Below, one piece after another: positions 35,385-45,126 of a stretch of 64,000 nucleotides of DNA. Below the pieces are notes generated by a model. That model searched no databases. It was not told where the DNA came from and worked only from the letters and a program-made list of their open reading frames with translations. The DNA lies in assembly GCF_003600835.1 (NCBI RefSeq), contig NZ_NQYC01000001.1:3867001-3931000 (forward strand), written 5' to 3'. How positions within the stretch are numbered: the first letter of the stretch is position 1; each line of letters begins with the position of its first letter. The position numbers and the translations under genes were made by a program. Source of the stretch: Bacillus sp. PK3_68 (GTDB taxonomy: Bacteria > Bacillota > Bacilli > Bacillales > Domibacillaceae).

Positions 35385-36230
35385 ATGGAAATATTAGCTA
35401 AAGTAAAAGAAAGATATGCTTCCTTGTCAAAAGGTCAGCAAAAGGTAGGGAAATACGTTCTTGATTTTCCTGAAAAAATTGCTTTATTGTCTGCGAGTGA
35501 AGTGGGCAAACAAATTGCTGTCAGCGAAACAACAGTTATTCGTTTTTGTTATTCGCTCGAGTTACAGGGCTATGCTCATCTGCAATCCATTATTCGCGAA
35601 TACCTTATTCAGCATAAAAGCAGCTTAAACCGCTATTATTCTTCCAAGATGGAAATGGCTCAGGAGCCTCATTTCTTCGCTCAAGTGATGGAAAAGGATG
35701 CGGAGAACATCCAAAGAGCTATTGATACTATTAAGGAAGAAGACGTTCAGCTGGCTGTTAGCAGGATAATGGAAGCAGGCAAGCTTTTTTTGACAGGAAT
35801 GAGAACCTCCTTTGCTCCCGCTCAATGGCTTGCTTTTACATTGGGCCTTGTACGGGATGAGGTGAAGTTAGTGCAGCCTGGGATTGATGACCTCGTAACT
35901 GTCCTACAAAGTATGGATGAACATTCGGTTTTTATTGCCATCACTTTTCATAGATATGTGAAGGAGACGGTTCAAATAGCAGAGAAGGCAAAGGAACGGG
36001 GAGCGTTTGTTATAAGCTTGACCGATTCTGGACTAGCACCGATCACTGAATTCAGCGACCTGACTTTTGCTGTAGGAAGCCAGGAGCGATCGACTCTGGA
36101 TGTTTTTCCTCCGCTGTTTTCCTTGCTTAATGCCATAATGGCAAGCTTGTATGTTCAATACCCAGAGGAAGTAAGGGAGCGGCAGCGAAAATATGAACAG
36201 GTAAATGCCGATCATCTATTTTATTATTGA
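35385..36230 (+). CDS. MurR/RpiR-family transcriptional regulator
   Basis: Encodes 281 residues. An N-terminal HTH_6 domain (ASEVGKQIAVSETTVIRFCYSLELQGY, residues about 37-61) is followed by a SIS sugar-phosphate-like domain (about 120-260). GGGAG 8 bases before ATG 35385 is a better fit than GTG 35379. It begins a run of genes for N-acyl amino acids, 72 bases before the M20 hydrolase, so I infer it controls them; its effector may not be a sugar. Confidence 0.88.
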   Translation: MEILAKVKERYASLSKGQQKVGKYVLDFPEKIALLSASEVGKQIAVSETTVIRFCYSLELQGYAHLQSIIREYLIQHKSSLNRYYSSKMEMAQEPHFFAQVMEKDAENIQRAIDTIKEEDVQLAVSRIMEAGKLFLTGMRTSFAPAQWLAFTLGLVRDEVKLVQPGIDDLVTVLQSMDEHSVFIAITFHRYVKETVQIAEKAKERGAFVISLTDSGLAPITEFSDLTFAVGSQERSTLDVFPPLFSLLNAIMASLYVQYPEEVRERQRKYEQVNADHLFYY

Positions 36231-36302
36231 TCGATCATTAATTACTCAAAATAGAAAAAACTGAATATTCATTGTTTTGTATCGGTAGAAAGGAAGTTTT
36301 TT

Positions 36303-37433
36303 ATGAAAAAGCAGCTTGAACAACTAAAACCAGCTATACGGCAATTATATGATTATTTGCATTCTCATCCGGAAATTAGCTGGCAGGAAGTCAACACAAC
36401 CGCTTTTTTAACCAATTATTTAGCAAATGAAGGGTTCGCGGTAAGAACGTTTGATGACTGTCCAGGTCTCATTGTAGAAATGGGCCAAGGGAAACCGGCA
36501 GTTGGACTACGCTGTGATATTGATGCTCTCTGGCAGGAAGTCAACGGCCGATTTCAAGCCAATCATTCGTGTGGCCATGATGCCCACATGACAATGGCTG
36601 TTGGTGCCTTATTATTACTGAAAAAAATAAATTATTACTTTCCTGGACGATTAGTCGTTATCTTTCAACCAGCTGAGGAAAAAGGAACCGGAGCCTTAAA
36701 AATGATAGAGAAGGGACTTATTGATGGCTTGGATTTTCTTTACGGTGTTCATCTGCGGCCCATTCAAGAGTTATCCTTTGGACAGGCTTCTCCGGGAATT
36801 CGGCATGGAGCAGCCAAGTTTATTGCTGGGGAAATTATTGGAGAAGATGCTCATGGTGCCAGGCCACATCTCGGAAAGAATGCCATTGAGATCGGTTCCT
36901 CGCTCATTCAAGCCATGCAGCAAATCCATATGGATCCGTCTATTCCTTATTCAGTGAAAATGACGAAATTTCAAAGCGGCGGTGAATCGAGTAATATTAT
37001 TCCAGGAAAAGCGACCTTTTCAATTGATGTTCGCGCACAGACTAACGAAGTGATGGCAGCACTGACAGAGAAAATTGTTCAGGCATGCAAAGGAATAGAA
37101 GTCGTTCACGGAGCGTCTATTCATTTAGAAACAAAAGCCGAAACGGCAGCGGCTATCGTTTCAGAAGAAGCCTCTAATATAATGGAGAATGCAATCAGCA
37201 GAGTGCTGGGGGAAAAAAATGTCGTCCCGCCTATCGTGACAACTGGAGGAGAGGATTTTCATTTTTACACAGTGAAGCGGCCGGAAGTAAAGGCAGCGAT
37301 GCTCGGATTAGGCTGTGATTTAAGCCCGGGTCTGCATCATCCTGAAATGACTTTTCAGATAGACGCTCTTTATCCAGGAATTGAGATATTGGCTGAAACA
37401 ATTATACAAACGTTTGAACGGATGAAAGGGTGA
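36303..37433 (+). CDS. M20 amidohydrolase, candidate N-succinyl-amino acid desuccinylase
   Basis: Encodes 376 residues. Metal-site features of M20D peptidases: RCDIDAL, NHSCGHDAHMTM, FQPAEEKGTGA with the catalytic Glu pair, GEDAHGARPH and a late GLHHPEM. It belongs with AmhX-like aminoacylases. Next to a GNAT and a racemase of the enolase superfamily, it matches the L-desuccinylase of the Geobacillus route that converts D- to L-amino acids through N-succinyl derivatives. AAAGGAAG precedes the ATG. The specific substrate is inferred. Confidence 0.85.
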   Translation: MKKQLEQLKPAIRQLYDYLHSHPEISWQEVNTTAFLTNYLANEGFAVRTFDDCPGLIVEMGQGKPAVGLRCDIDALWQEVNGRFQANHSCGHDAHMTMAVGALLLLKKINYYFPGRLVVIFQPAEEKGTGALKMIEKGLIDGLDFLYGVHLRPIQELSFGQASPGIRHGAAKFIAGEIIGEDAHGARPHLGKNAIEIGSSLIQAMQQIHMDPSIPYSVKMTKFQSGGESSNIIPGKATFSIDVRAQTNEVMAALTEKIVQACKGIEVVHGASIHLETKAETAAAIVSEEASNIMENAISRVLGEKNVVPPIVTTGGEDFHFYTVKRPEVKAAMLGLGCDLSPGLHHPEMTFQIDALYPGIEILAETIIQTFERMKG

Positions 37434-37439
37434 GGAAAC

Positions 37440-38270
37440 GTGCAAGATTACCATATTCGGTTATTTAATGACCGAACAGACTTTGAAAAAATGCAGCAGC
37501 TGGAAAGAGACACGTGGAATATGGAGCCGATTCCGATCCATCAAACGCTCACCGCCCATAAAAATGGCGGTTTGTTAGTAGGTGCTTTTCAAGAAGAACG
37601 ATTAATTGGCTTTAGTTACAGCTTTGCTGGTTTTTCAAATGGCTCTTCTTACTTATGTTCGCATATGCTTGGCATCCATCCTGATCATCAAAAGCAAGGA
37701 ATCGGTGAAGCGTTGAAAAACGCCCAAAAACAAGAGGCTTCTCGTCTTGGATATGAGCAGGTAACATGGACGTTCGATCCGCTCGAAAGCGTAAACGCTT
37801 ATTTAAATTTAACGAAGCTTAAAGCTGTTTGTTCCACATATGAAGTGAATTGTTACGGTAAAATGGAGGATGGATTAAATGCCGGTCTTCCAACGGATCG
37901 ATTGAAGGTGGATTGGTGGATTCAAAGTGATTACGTGAACACCTCCTTTACTTTTACAGAAGAAAAGGCAAAAGTTTTCGCACAATATGAAAGAACAACA
38001 GAAGGATGGCCGAAAATGTCCCTCCATCATCCTGATTATTTAGAAAGAGAAGAGGCATTGCTCGTCCCGATTCCTCGAAAATTTCAAGAGATTAAAAGCC
38101 AATCATTTGATTTAGCTTTGGATTGGAGAATGAATACACGGAAAGTTTTTCTGCAGCTATTCGCTAACGGATATACAGCTGTAAAACTCATTCAACGTCC
38201 GCAAGAACCGGTGAACTATTATCTATTCATAAAGAATATTCAATTTGCAGGAAAGGAAGAGGAAAAATGA
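37440..38270 (+). CDS. GNAT acyltransferase, candidate amino acid N-succinyltransferase
   Basis: Encodes 276 residues. A GNAT domain occupies residues about 5-140, with the acyl-CoA loop QKQGIGEAL preceded by [12 protein letters not shown]; a second half without clear motif follows, as in COG3375-type proteins found beside N-acylamino acid racemases. It likely acylates D-amino acids using succinyl-CoA. Starts at GTG 37440, 6 bases after the M20 stop, and its stop overlaps the racemase start. Confidence 0.8.
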   Translation: MQDYHIRLFNDRTDFEKMQQLERDTWNMEPIPIHQTLTAHKNGGLLVGAFQEERLIGFSYSFAGFSNGSSYLCSHMLGIHPDHQKQGIGEALKNAQKQEASRLGYEQVTWTFDPLESVNAYLNLTKLKAVCSTYEVNCYGKMEDGLNAGLPTDRLKVDWWIQSDYVNTSFTFTEEKAKVFAQYERTTEGWPKMSLHHPDYLEREEALLVPIPRKFQEIKSQSFDLALDWRMNTRKVFLQLFANGYTAVKLIQRPQEPVNYYLFIKNIQFAGKEEEK

Positions 38271-39376
38271 AATTAACAGAAATTATTTTACGTCATTTAC
38301 AGATGGAAATGAAATTTCCTTTTACTACTAGCTTCGGAACCATCGAAAACAAAGAATTTATTCTCGTAGAGGTAAAAGATGAAGAGGGAGTATCCGGCTG
38401 GGGAGAATCTGTTGCTTTTGCCTCTCCTTCGTATAATGAAGAAACGCTAAAAACAAACTGGCACATGATAGAAGATTTCTTGATTCCTTTATTAAAAGGC
38501 AAAGAAATATCTCATCCCGATGAAATTTCAGAGATATTTGAGCCGATCAGAAAAAATAACATGGCGAAATCGGCCATTGAAGGAGCGGTGTGGGATTTGC
38601 ACGCTAAACGGGAAGGAATCCCGCTTTATGAGGCTCTAGGAGGAGACAATACAACGATTGATGTGGGGATTAGCATCGGTATTCAAGATACGGTGGATGA
38701 TCTTTTAGCTATTATTAAAGAGCATGTTGAAGAGGGCTATAAACGAATCAAAGTGAAAATTAAGCCGGGCTGGGATGTTGATGTCATCAGAGAGATCCGT
38801 CGCTCTTTCCCAGATATCCAACTTATGGCTGATGCCAATTCAGCTTATCGTCTCGAGGACCTGCCAGAATTGAAGAAGCTAGACGAATTCAATTTAACAA
38901 TGATTGAACAGCCGCTTGCATCGGATGATATCATTGACCATGCGGTTATTCAAAAAGAATTAAAAACACCGATTTGTCTGGATGAAAGCATTCATTCCTA
39001 TGAAGATGCCAGAAAAGCTTTGCAGCTCGGCAGCTGTAAAATTATCAATATTAAAATTGGCCGTGTCGGTGGATTGACGGAATCTAAACGGATTCATGAT
39101 TTATGCAAGGAGAACAATATTCCTGTTTGGTGCGGAGGAATGATTGAAGCGGGTGTAGGACGAGCGCATAATGTGGCATTAACTACCTTAAGTAATTTTA
39201 CACTCCCGGGTGATACAGCTGCTTCTTCCCGTTATTGGGAGAAGGATATTATCACACCAGAAGTGACAGTGCACGATGGGGTTATTCAAGTTCCGAACAA
39301 GCCAGGAATCGGCTATGATATTGATCTCGAAGCGGTGAAGCAATTTACATTGAAAGAAAAAGCCTATTCACTGTAA
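38267..39376 (+). CDS. N-succinylamino acid racemase / OSBS-like enolase-superfamily enzyme
   Basis: Encodes 369 residues. Enolase-superfamily muconate-cycloisomerase subgroup: catalytic Lys pair in [10 protein letters not shown], metal Asp in LMADANSAY, Glu in IEQPLA, Asp in CLDESI, and the second Lys in [12 protein letters not shown]. Length and sequence suit the OSBS/NSAR family. No other men genes are nearby, whereas the succinyltransferase- and desuccinylase-like genes are, so I infer racemisation of N-succinylamino acids rather than menaquinone synthesis. ATGA overlap with the GNAT gene. Confidence 0.88.
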   Translation: MKLTEIILRHLQMEMKFPFTTSFGTIENKEFILVEVKDEEGVSGWGESVAFASPSYNEETLKTNWHMIEDFLIPLLKGKEISHPDEISEIFEPIRKNNMAKSAIEGAVWDLHAKREGIPLYEALGGDNTTIDVGISIGIQDTVDDLLAIIKEHVEEGYKRIKVKIKPGWDVDVIREIRRSFPDIQLMADANSAYRLEDLPELKKLDEFNLTMIEQPLASDDIIDHAVIQKELKTPICLDESIHSYEDARKALQLGSCKIINIKIGRVGGLTESKRIHDLCKENNIPVWCGGMIEAGVGRAHNVALTTLSNFTLPGDTAASSRYWEKDIITPEVTVHDGVIQVPNKPGIGYDIDLEAVKQFTLKEKAYSL

Positions 39377-39396
39377 TTTGGCGAGTATGACATTTA

Positions 39397-39424
39397 AGAA
39401 AACCTGGCATCAACAGGTTTTCTT
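39397..39424 (+). terminator. Weak hairpin between racemase and permease genes
   Basis: AAGAAAACCTG pairs with CAGGTTTTCTT around a 6-base loop. Without a T run beyond the arm it may only attenuate. Confidence 0.5.
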
Positions 39425-39471
39425 GTCCACACCTAATAAATTCAGAATATTCAAACGGAAGAGGGAGAAGA

Positions 39472-40545
39472 ATGAAAAAAGCTTTTCAAATTGCAGGCGC
39501 ATACATCGGAGTCATTGTAGGGGCAGGATTTGCTTCCGGACAGGAAATATTGCAATTTTTTACGAGCTTTGGATGGATTAGCATAGCAGGAACATGTGTG
39601 GCTACTCTTCTATTTGCTTTTTTAGGCATGCAATTGCTGCAAATCGGCTCTCGTCTTAAAACCGATTCTCATAAAAATGTTATTTATTTAATTTGCGGGA
39701 AATGGATAGGGATGTTTGTTGATGCCCTTATCACCTTTTTCTTATTTGGCGTAGCGGCAGTAATGATTGCCGGCAGCGGATCGATTTTCGAACAGCAATT
39801 TGGTATCGCTCCTTTGTATGGAAGTCTCATAATGACAGTATTAACTGCTGTCACTCTATGTTTCAATTTTCAAAAAGTTATTTCGGCGATTAGTTTGATG
39901 ACTCCCTTCCTATTTATCATGATTTTTATCGTTTTTATTTACTCTGTTTTCCGTTATGAAGGGAATGTTTCGGATATTTTTCAAATCAGCCAAACAGAAA
40001 ATACGGCAGCCTCTCATTGGCTGATAGGGGCCATCTTATATGTATCGTACAACATTGCGGCTGGAGCAGCTATTTTGACATTGATGGGAGGAGCTGAAAA
40101 AAATGAGAGAACGGCTGGGCTTGGAGGTATTTTTGGAGGCATTGGCCTTGGCTTATTGATCTTATTAATTAATTTGACAATGCTTTTAGATTTCGGGGCC
40201 AGTCAGCAGGCCGCTATGCCGATTGTTCACATTGCCAATGGTATTTCGCCAATCACAGGTTATTTCATGTCATTTGTATTGTTAGCAATGATTTATAATA
40301 CGTCTGTCGGAATGATATATGCTTTTGCTGCGCGAATCGTACCGGCCCATCGTAAGTCTTTTACTCCGGCAGTAGTTATTTCTACATTGGCCGCTTTTCT
40401 GGCAAGCTTCGTCGGATTTGTTAAATTAGTAGGCACCTTGTATCCAATTGTTGGCTACCTCGGTTTGATCTTAATTATCGGTGTTATTTTCGCCTGGCTT
40501 AGATTTAAGCAACCATTTAAGAATGAAATGAAGATATCAAGCTAA
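39472..40545 (+). CDS. YkvI-family membrane transporter
   Basis: Encodes 357 residues with ten or so membrane segments. The start FQIAGAYIGVIVGAGFASGQE is the unwound-helix signature of APC/LeuT-fold amino-acid transporters, and the overall pattern matches the YkvI family of Bacillus. It lies downstream of the N-acylamino-acid genes and may import the amino acid they process. GAGGGAGAAG precedes the ATG. The substrate is unproven. Confidence 0.8.
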   Translation: MKKAFQIAGAYIGVIVGAGFASGQEILQFFTSFGWISIAGTCVATLLFAFLGMQLLQIGSRLKTDSHKNVIYLICGKWIGMFVDALITFFLFGVAAVMIAGSGSIFEQQFGIAPLYGSLIMTVLTAVTLCFNFQKVISAISLMTPFLFIMIFIVFIYSVFRYEGNVSDIFQISQTENTAASHWLIGAILYVSYNIAAGAAILTLMGGAEKNERTAGLGGIFGGIGLGLLILLINLTMLLDFGASQQAAMPIVHIANGISPITGYFMSFVLLAMIYNTSVGMIYAFAARIVPAHRKSFTPAVVISTLAAFLASFVGFVKLVGTLYPIVGYLGLILIIGVIFAWLRFKQPFKNEMKISS

Positions 40546-40550
40546 TAAGA

Positions 40551-40596
40551 AAGCTATCCACCAGTTAAGTGAACACCAACTGGTGGGCAGCTTTTT
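40551..40596 (+). terminator. Terminator of the amino-acid conversion operon
   Basis: AAGCT and CCACCAGTT pair with AACTGGTGG and AGCTT, followed by TTT. Confidence 0.82.
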
Positions 40597-40744
40597 GTTT
40601 TGCCAAGGGATTGCATAGCCCCTCTTTCTTTTTTGATAACGGTCCTCTTCATTTGCTTTGTTAGGCAGAGGGAAGAGTATGGAAGAAGAACGCATATAAA
40701 AACAATGCATATGTTGAAATTACGAGCTGAAAGGAGGAGGGCAG

Positions 40745-41629
40745 ATGGAGATATACCGCAGTTATTTAAAGGAAGCTAAAAAATGGTGTGAGGCTTTATG
40801 TGCTTTGCAGCATGAATTAATTGACCTTAATCAGGTGGAAAAGTGGAAAAACCAGGTGGAGAAGATGGATAATCGTTTATCCAATATGAAAGAAGAAGAG
40901 ATTCATTTAATCCAAAGTGAGATTTTGGGATTAGATCAGGAGTGGCGCCAGCTTCATGAAGGGCTGTTTGCTGAAAAAAACGAAAAAGAGAAGGAAGAAG
41001 AGCGGGAAAGAGCTGAACAGGTTCCTATTGGCCGCCACAAACTTCCCCCTCTCCCCTATGCGTACAATGCTTTAGAGCCTTATATTGATGAAGAAACAAT
41101 GAGGCTTCATCATGACCGGCATCATCAAAGCTATGTAGAAGGTTTGAATAAAGCAGAGCTGGAGCTGCAAAAGGCACGAAAAAATAATGACTTTGAGCTC
41201 GTCAAGCATTGGGAGAGAGAGCTTGCTTTCAATGGTGCCGGGCATTATTTACATTCGATCTTTTGGAGAATCATGTGCCCAAACGGAGGGGGAAAGCCTT
41301 CAAGTGAATTAAACCGAGAGATTTCCCGGTCGTTTGGCAGCCTCGATGGGTTTAAGAGACACTTCTCCAAAGCCGCCGAGAAAGTAGAGGGAGGGGGATG
41401 GGCCATTCTCGTATGGTCGCCGCAAGCTCAGCGATTAGAAATATTGCAAGCTGAAAAACATCAAAACTTAAGCCAATGGGATGTAGTTCCTTTACTTGTA
41501 CTTGATGTTTGGGAACATGCTTACTACTTGAAATATAAAAATAAGCGTGCGGAGTATATTGATAATTGGTGGAACATTGTTTGTTGGAATGAAGTAGAGA
41601 GACGCATGAGAAAAGCGAGGGGGCATTGA
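40745..41629 (+). CDS. sodF: Fe/Mn superoxide dismutase with N-terminal extension
   Basis: Encodes 294 residues. The first 90 or so are charged and predicted coiled coil; a standard Fe/Mn-SOD follows (about 95-290) with ligands in MRLHHDRHHQSYV, NGAGHYLHSIFW and DVWEHAYYLKY. The extra N-terminal part and length match B. subtilis SodF rather than SodA. It dismutates superoxide; whether the extension binds the cell surface or coat is unknown. AAAGGAGGAG precedes the ATG. Single gene upstream of the cobalamin riboswitch. Confidence 0.9.
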   Translation: MEIYRSYLKEAKKWCEALCALQHELIDLNQVEKWKNQVEKMDNRLSNMKEEEIHLIQSEILGLDQEWRQLHEGLFAEKNEKEKEEERERAEQVPIGRHKLPPLPYAYNALEPYIDEETMRLHHDRHHQSYVEGLNKAELELQKARKNNDFELVKHWERELAFNGAGHYLHSIFWRIMCPNGGGKPSSELNREISRSFGSLDGFKRHFSKAAEKVEGGGWAILVWSPQAQRLEILQAEKHQNLSQWDVVPLLVLDVWEHAYYLKYKNKRAEYIDNWWNIVCWNEVERRMRKARGH

Positions 41630-41689
41630 AAAGGCATTGCCTATTCATGGAAACTATATTACACTGGTAAGCAATGAAAAACTTTATAT

Positions 41690-41990
41690 AAGAGAACCGG
41701 GTGCCTTTGCAACAGACAGCAAAGGGTAACAGGGAATCGGGTGCAAATCCCGAGCGGTCCCGCCACTGTAATCGGAAAGTTCTTTTTTCATTGATGTCAC
41801 TTGAGAAATCAGGGAAGACGAAAAAAGCGCGCAGATCCGTAAGCCAGGAGACCTACCCAGGTTTGATCCCCTATGATGCCTTCGCGGAAAGGAAAGGTGG
41901 CCGAAGACAAAGCAGTCTCTGTTGCTTTTTTGTGCTGTTTTCACACACCCAAGCCCTGTTCTTAGCGATAAGAACAGGGCTTTCTTTCTG
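41690..41990 (+). promoter_or_regulatory. Cobalamin (AdoCbl) riboswitch with terminator
   Basis: The aptamer begins near GAACCGGGTGCC (41694), contains the B12-box-containing core AACAGGGAATCGGGTGCAAA, the GCGGTCCCGCCACTGTAA segment and the GCCAGGAGACCT end (41843). The expression platform is a terminator at 41951-41986 (AAGCCCTGTTCTTA with TAAGAACAGGGCTT, then TCTTTCT). High cobalamin should stop transcription of the following importer genes. Confidence 0.95.
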
Positions 41991-42019
41991 TGCTGATAAA
42001 AAAGAGAGGAGATGGAACA

Positions 42020-43143
42020 TTGAAGCTAGCGTTTGCAGGATGGATAAGAAAAAAAGAGGGTCATCCTTTGTTTTCTCAGCTGTTTTCCGCGCGAACAAGC
42101 AGGGTTATTTGTATTTACTCATGGGACTTGCTGTCTTCCTTTTATTTTCTATTACATGGTCTATTACTCTAGGGCCGGTTAATATGCCAGCTGTTACAGC
42201 ATGGAAGATCATCCTTTCACATGCACCTTGGGTGGACAATTACATAGAGGCAGACTGGAATAAGGCTCAGGAACACATAATTTGGAACATTCGGGTGCCG
42301 CGTGTATTGCTCGGAACTGTAACAGGAGCGGGTCTTGCAGTAGCAGGAGTTGTCATTCAGGCATTGGTACGAAATTCACTTGCCGATCCTTATATCTTAG
42401 GCGTATCTTCAGGTGCTTCAGTAGTAGCCACGCTCGTTATTTTATTTGGCGCTCTGCCTGTCTTTGGGCAATATGCCTTAACTACCGGCGCTTTTACCGG
42501 TGCCATGATAGCAATGGGAGCCGTGTACATAATCGCCCAGGAAGGCGGAAAGATTCTCACGACACGCCTATTGCTGGCCGGTGTAGCTGTTTCGATGACG
42601 CTGTCCGCTGTAACCAATTTTATTGTGACATTAGCACCGAAAGAATCGGGGATTCGAGAAGTCATGTTTTGGATGATGGGCAGCCTTGCTGGAGCCAAGT
42701 GGGAACACTTAGCGATTCCGACGCTAATAATTGCTGGCAGTGTCCTCTTTTTATTATCTGCCTCTTCATCGTTGAATGCTTTGTTAATGGGGGAAGAAGC
42801 GGCAGGAACACTTGGAGTAAATACAGATGTTTTTCGAAAGATCCTTATTGTTGTTGCTTCTTTAATTACCGGTGCAGTAGTGGCAGTGAGTGGTTCTATT
42901 GGCTTTGTAGGATTAATGGTGCCTCATCTAGCCCGGCTATTGCTCGGTTCCGACCATAAGCGTGTGATTCCAGTTAGTGCACTGCTTGGCATGCTCGTTG
43001 TGATTTGGTCAGATACAGCAGCCCGCTTGCTGCTTGCGCCAGAGGAGCTGCCGATTGGTGTAGTTACCGCTTTTTGTGGAGGGCCATTTTTTATTTGGCT
43101 CTTGCGGCACAGCTCCTATTCGTTTGGGGGAGGCGGCCGATGA
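42020..43143 (+). CDS. btuC: Vitamin B12 ABC transporter permease (FecCD family)
   Basis: About 360 residues with nine or ten TM helices. Family segments: NIRVPRVLLGTVTGAGLAVA, ADPYILGVSSGASV, GSIGFVGLMVPHLAR. Directly controlled by the cobalamin riboswitch, so B12/cobinamide is the likely substrate. The main frame has only ATG 42040 as a late start with no clear ribosome site. A TTG at 42020 after GAGAGGAG begins MKLAFAGWIRKKEGHP in another frame, joinable by one extra T in the run at 42083-42086; I take this as the true start with a base missing. Confidence 0.88.
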
Positions 43144-43907
43144 AACTACTCGTTGAGAATGTTAGTTATTCAGCAAACGGCAAGTTTATCATTGACGATA
43201 TTTCACTACAAGCGGCTGATAAACAGTTCATTGGCGTTATTGGTCCTAATGGAAGTGGGAAATCCACTTTATTGAAGAACGCTTCTCGGATTTTAACACC
43301 AGATAGCGGAAAGGTATGGCTTAATGACAAAGGGCTGCATGAAATGCCGGCAAAGCAAGCGGCAAAACAACTGGCTGTCGTAAGTCAAGAGGCTGCTGTG
43401 CCATTTGATTTTACCGTTGAAGAAATCGTAGCAATGGGCCGTCACCCTTATAAAAAAATTTTTCAACATGAAACAGAAGAGGACCGACAGATTATTCACG
43501 AATCTTTAGCTTATGTAGACATGGTCGAGTATGGCCAAAGTAGCTTTCAGCAGTTATCTGGGGGAGAAAAACAGCGGGTGTTTATTGCGAGAGCACTTGC
43601 TCAGAAGGCGGGCATGGTTATTCTTGATGAGCCAACCAACCATTTAGACATCAGACATCAGCTGCAACTGCTCGACCTTGTCAAAAAGCTGCCGATTACT
43701 GTTTTGGCTGCTCTGCATGATTTAAATCTGGCCGCGTTCTATTGCGACTATATATACGTTATGAACGGGGGACGCATGATTTGTTCTGGAACACCCTCAG
43801 CGGTTTTAAGCAAGGACATGCTGAAAGAAGTGTTTGGAGTAGATGGAGAGATCCAGATACATCCGCGGACAAACAAACCGCATATTACATTTTTGGCTCA
43901 TGTGTGA
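43140..43907 (+). CDS. btuD: Vitamin B12 ABC transporter ATP-binding protein
   Basis: Encodes 255 residues. Walker A GPNGSGKST, signature QLSGGEKQR, Walker B MVILDEPTNHLD and the switch His in AALHDLNLA identify an iron/B12-type ABC ATPase. The ATG at 43140 overlaps the permease stop (ATGA). An upstream in-frame start at 43005 would lie within btuC and lacks support. It energises B12 uptake with btuC and btuF. Confidence 0.93.
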   Translation: MKLLVENVSYSANGKFIIDDISLQAADKQFIGVIGPNGSGKSTLLKNASRILTPDSGKVWLNDKGLHEMPAKQAAKQLAVVSQEAAVPFDFTVEEIVAMGRHPYKKIFQHETEEDRQIIHESLAYVDMVEYGQSSFQQLSGGEKQRVFIARALAQKAGMVILDEPTNHLDIRHQLQLLDLVKKLPITVLAALHDLNLAAFYCDYIYVMNGGRMICSGTPSAVLSKDMLKEVFGVDGEIQIHPRTNKPHITFLAHV

Positions 43908-43922
43908 AAAGGGGGAAACAAA

Positions 43923-44884
43923 ATGATTAAAAAAAATATATGGATTTTAACTGGAGTTATTTGCATAGCTGCACTATGGATCTTTGCGAGTTTCAATCAT
44001 GAGAGTTCGAGTTCGGCCAGCAAAACGGCGGAGAAGATAACAGATGAATGGGGAACGGCAGCTGCACCAAAGAGAGCGGTAGCATTGAATCAGCATGCAA
44101 CTGAAATCATGCTTGCGCTTGGGCTTGAAGACTCTATGGTAGGAACAGCTTATCTGGATGATCGCATTCTTCCCGAATTGGAGGAGGCGTATAAAAAAGT
44201 GCCAGTATTGGCGGCACAGTACCCGTCCAAAGAAGTGTTTTTTGCTGCTGAACCTGATTTTGCTTATGCCGGGTGGAAAAGTGCCTTCACAGAAAAGACT
44301 CTCGGCACCCCGGAAGAGCTGGAGGCCGCAGGTATTCCTGTTTATGTTCAGCAGTCTTCTAGCAAAACATCCCCGACATTGGAAGATGTATATACCGACA
44401 TTAAAAATATCGGAAAGATTTTTCACATCGAAAAGCGAGCGGAAAATCTTGTTAGTTCAATGAAAAAAGAAATAGACGAAACAGTTCAGCAAATTGGGAC
44501 TGTTAGTCTGCCATTAAAAGTATTTGTCTATGACAGCGGAGAAGACAAACCGCTTACTGCTGCCAATACCTATTTAACAAAATTGATTGAAAAGGCGGGG
44601 GCAAAAAACATTTTCCAGGATGTGAATAAGGGGTGGACGAGTGTGAGCTGGGAAGCGGTAATCGAGCGCAATCCAGATGTTATTGTCATTATGGATTACG
44701 GGGATCAAACGGCAGAGCAAAAGAAAAAATTTCTGCTCTCAAAAAAGAATTGGCTGATGTAGAGGCTATCGAAAATAACCGAATTATAACTATGCCTTTG
44801 TCGGCTGGTGCGGAAGGCATACGTGCACCATTAGCACTGAAAATATTAGCAGAAGGCCTTTATCCGGAAAAGTTTTCAAAATAA
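43923..44884 (+). pseudogene. btuF: Vitamin B12-binding protein BtuF-like, frameshifted near 3' end
   Basis: The first 250 codons encode an N-terminal hydrophobic anchor and a periplasmic-binding fold of the iron/B12 type (KRAVALNQHATEIMLALGL, SVSWEAVIERNPDVIVIMD). Unlike most Gram-positive homologues there is no lipobox cysteine after the hydrophobic stretch, so a TM anchor is likely. The frame breaks at six A (44724-44729); one more A restores the C terminus (ELADVEAIENNRIITMP... to 44884). It follows btuD by 15 bases. The break is probably a sequencing artefact. Confidence 0.85.
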
Positions 44885-44960
44885 AAAGAGAATCTTACTG
44901 ACGCCTCTTTCCATTTTCATCATTTCCATCTATAATGAAGGAGAAGTTAATATTAAGAAG

Positions 44961-45053
44961 CTACTAGAGGTGCCTGTTAGAGGCTGAGAGAAAAGCACAT
45001 GGCTTTTCAACTCTTTGAACCTGATCTGGTTGATACCAGCGTAGGAAAGTAGA
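44961..45053 (+). promoter_or_regulatory. TPP riboswitch (THI element) of thiW
   Basis: Signature parts in order: AGAGGTGCC, GGCTGAGAG, CTTTGAACCTGATCTGG, ATACCAGCGTAGGAAA. Binding of thiamin pyrophosphate would favour the terminator at 45081-45110. Confidence 0.95.
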
Positions 45054-45080
45054 TTATTTATCACTATTTTACTTACTGCA

Positions 45081-45110
45081 GCCGTATCCAGATGAGGATG
45101 CGGCTTTTTC
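45081..45110 (+). terminator. Riboswitch expression-platform terminator of thiW
   Basis: GCCGTATCC pairs with GGATGCGGC (one wobble), then TTTTTC, 11 bases before the thiW ribosome site. Confidence 0.85.
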
Positions 45111-45126
45111 GTATGGGGGAATGCGA

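Noticed and set aside
41701-42019. Long N-terminal extension of btuC starting within the riboswitch
   Set aside because: This stretch is the cobalamin aptamer and its terminator; translation there is an accident of an open frame.
42282-42959. 225-codon plus-strand ORF inside btuC
   Set aside because: Alternate frame of a well-supported permease gene, Cys/Arg/Ser-rich and without family features.
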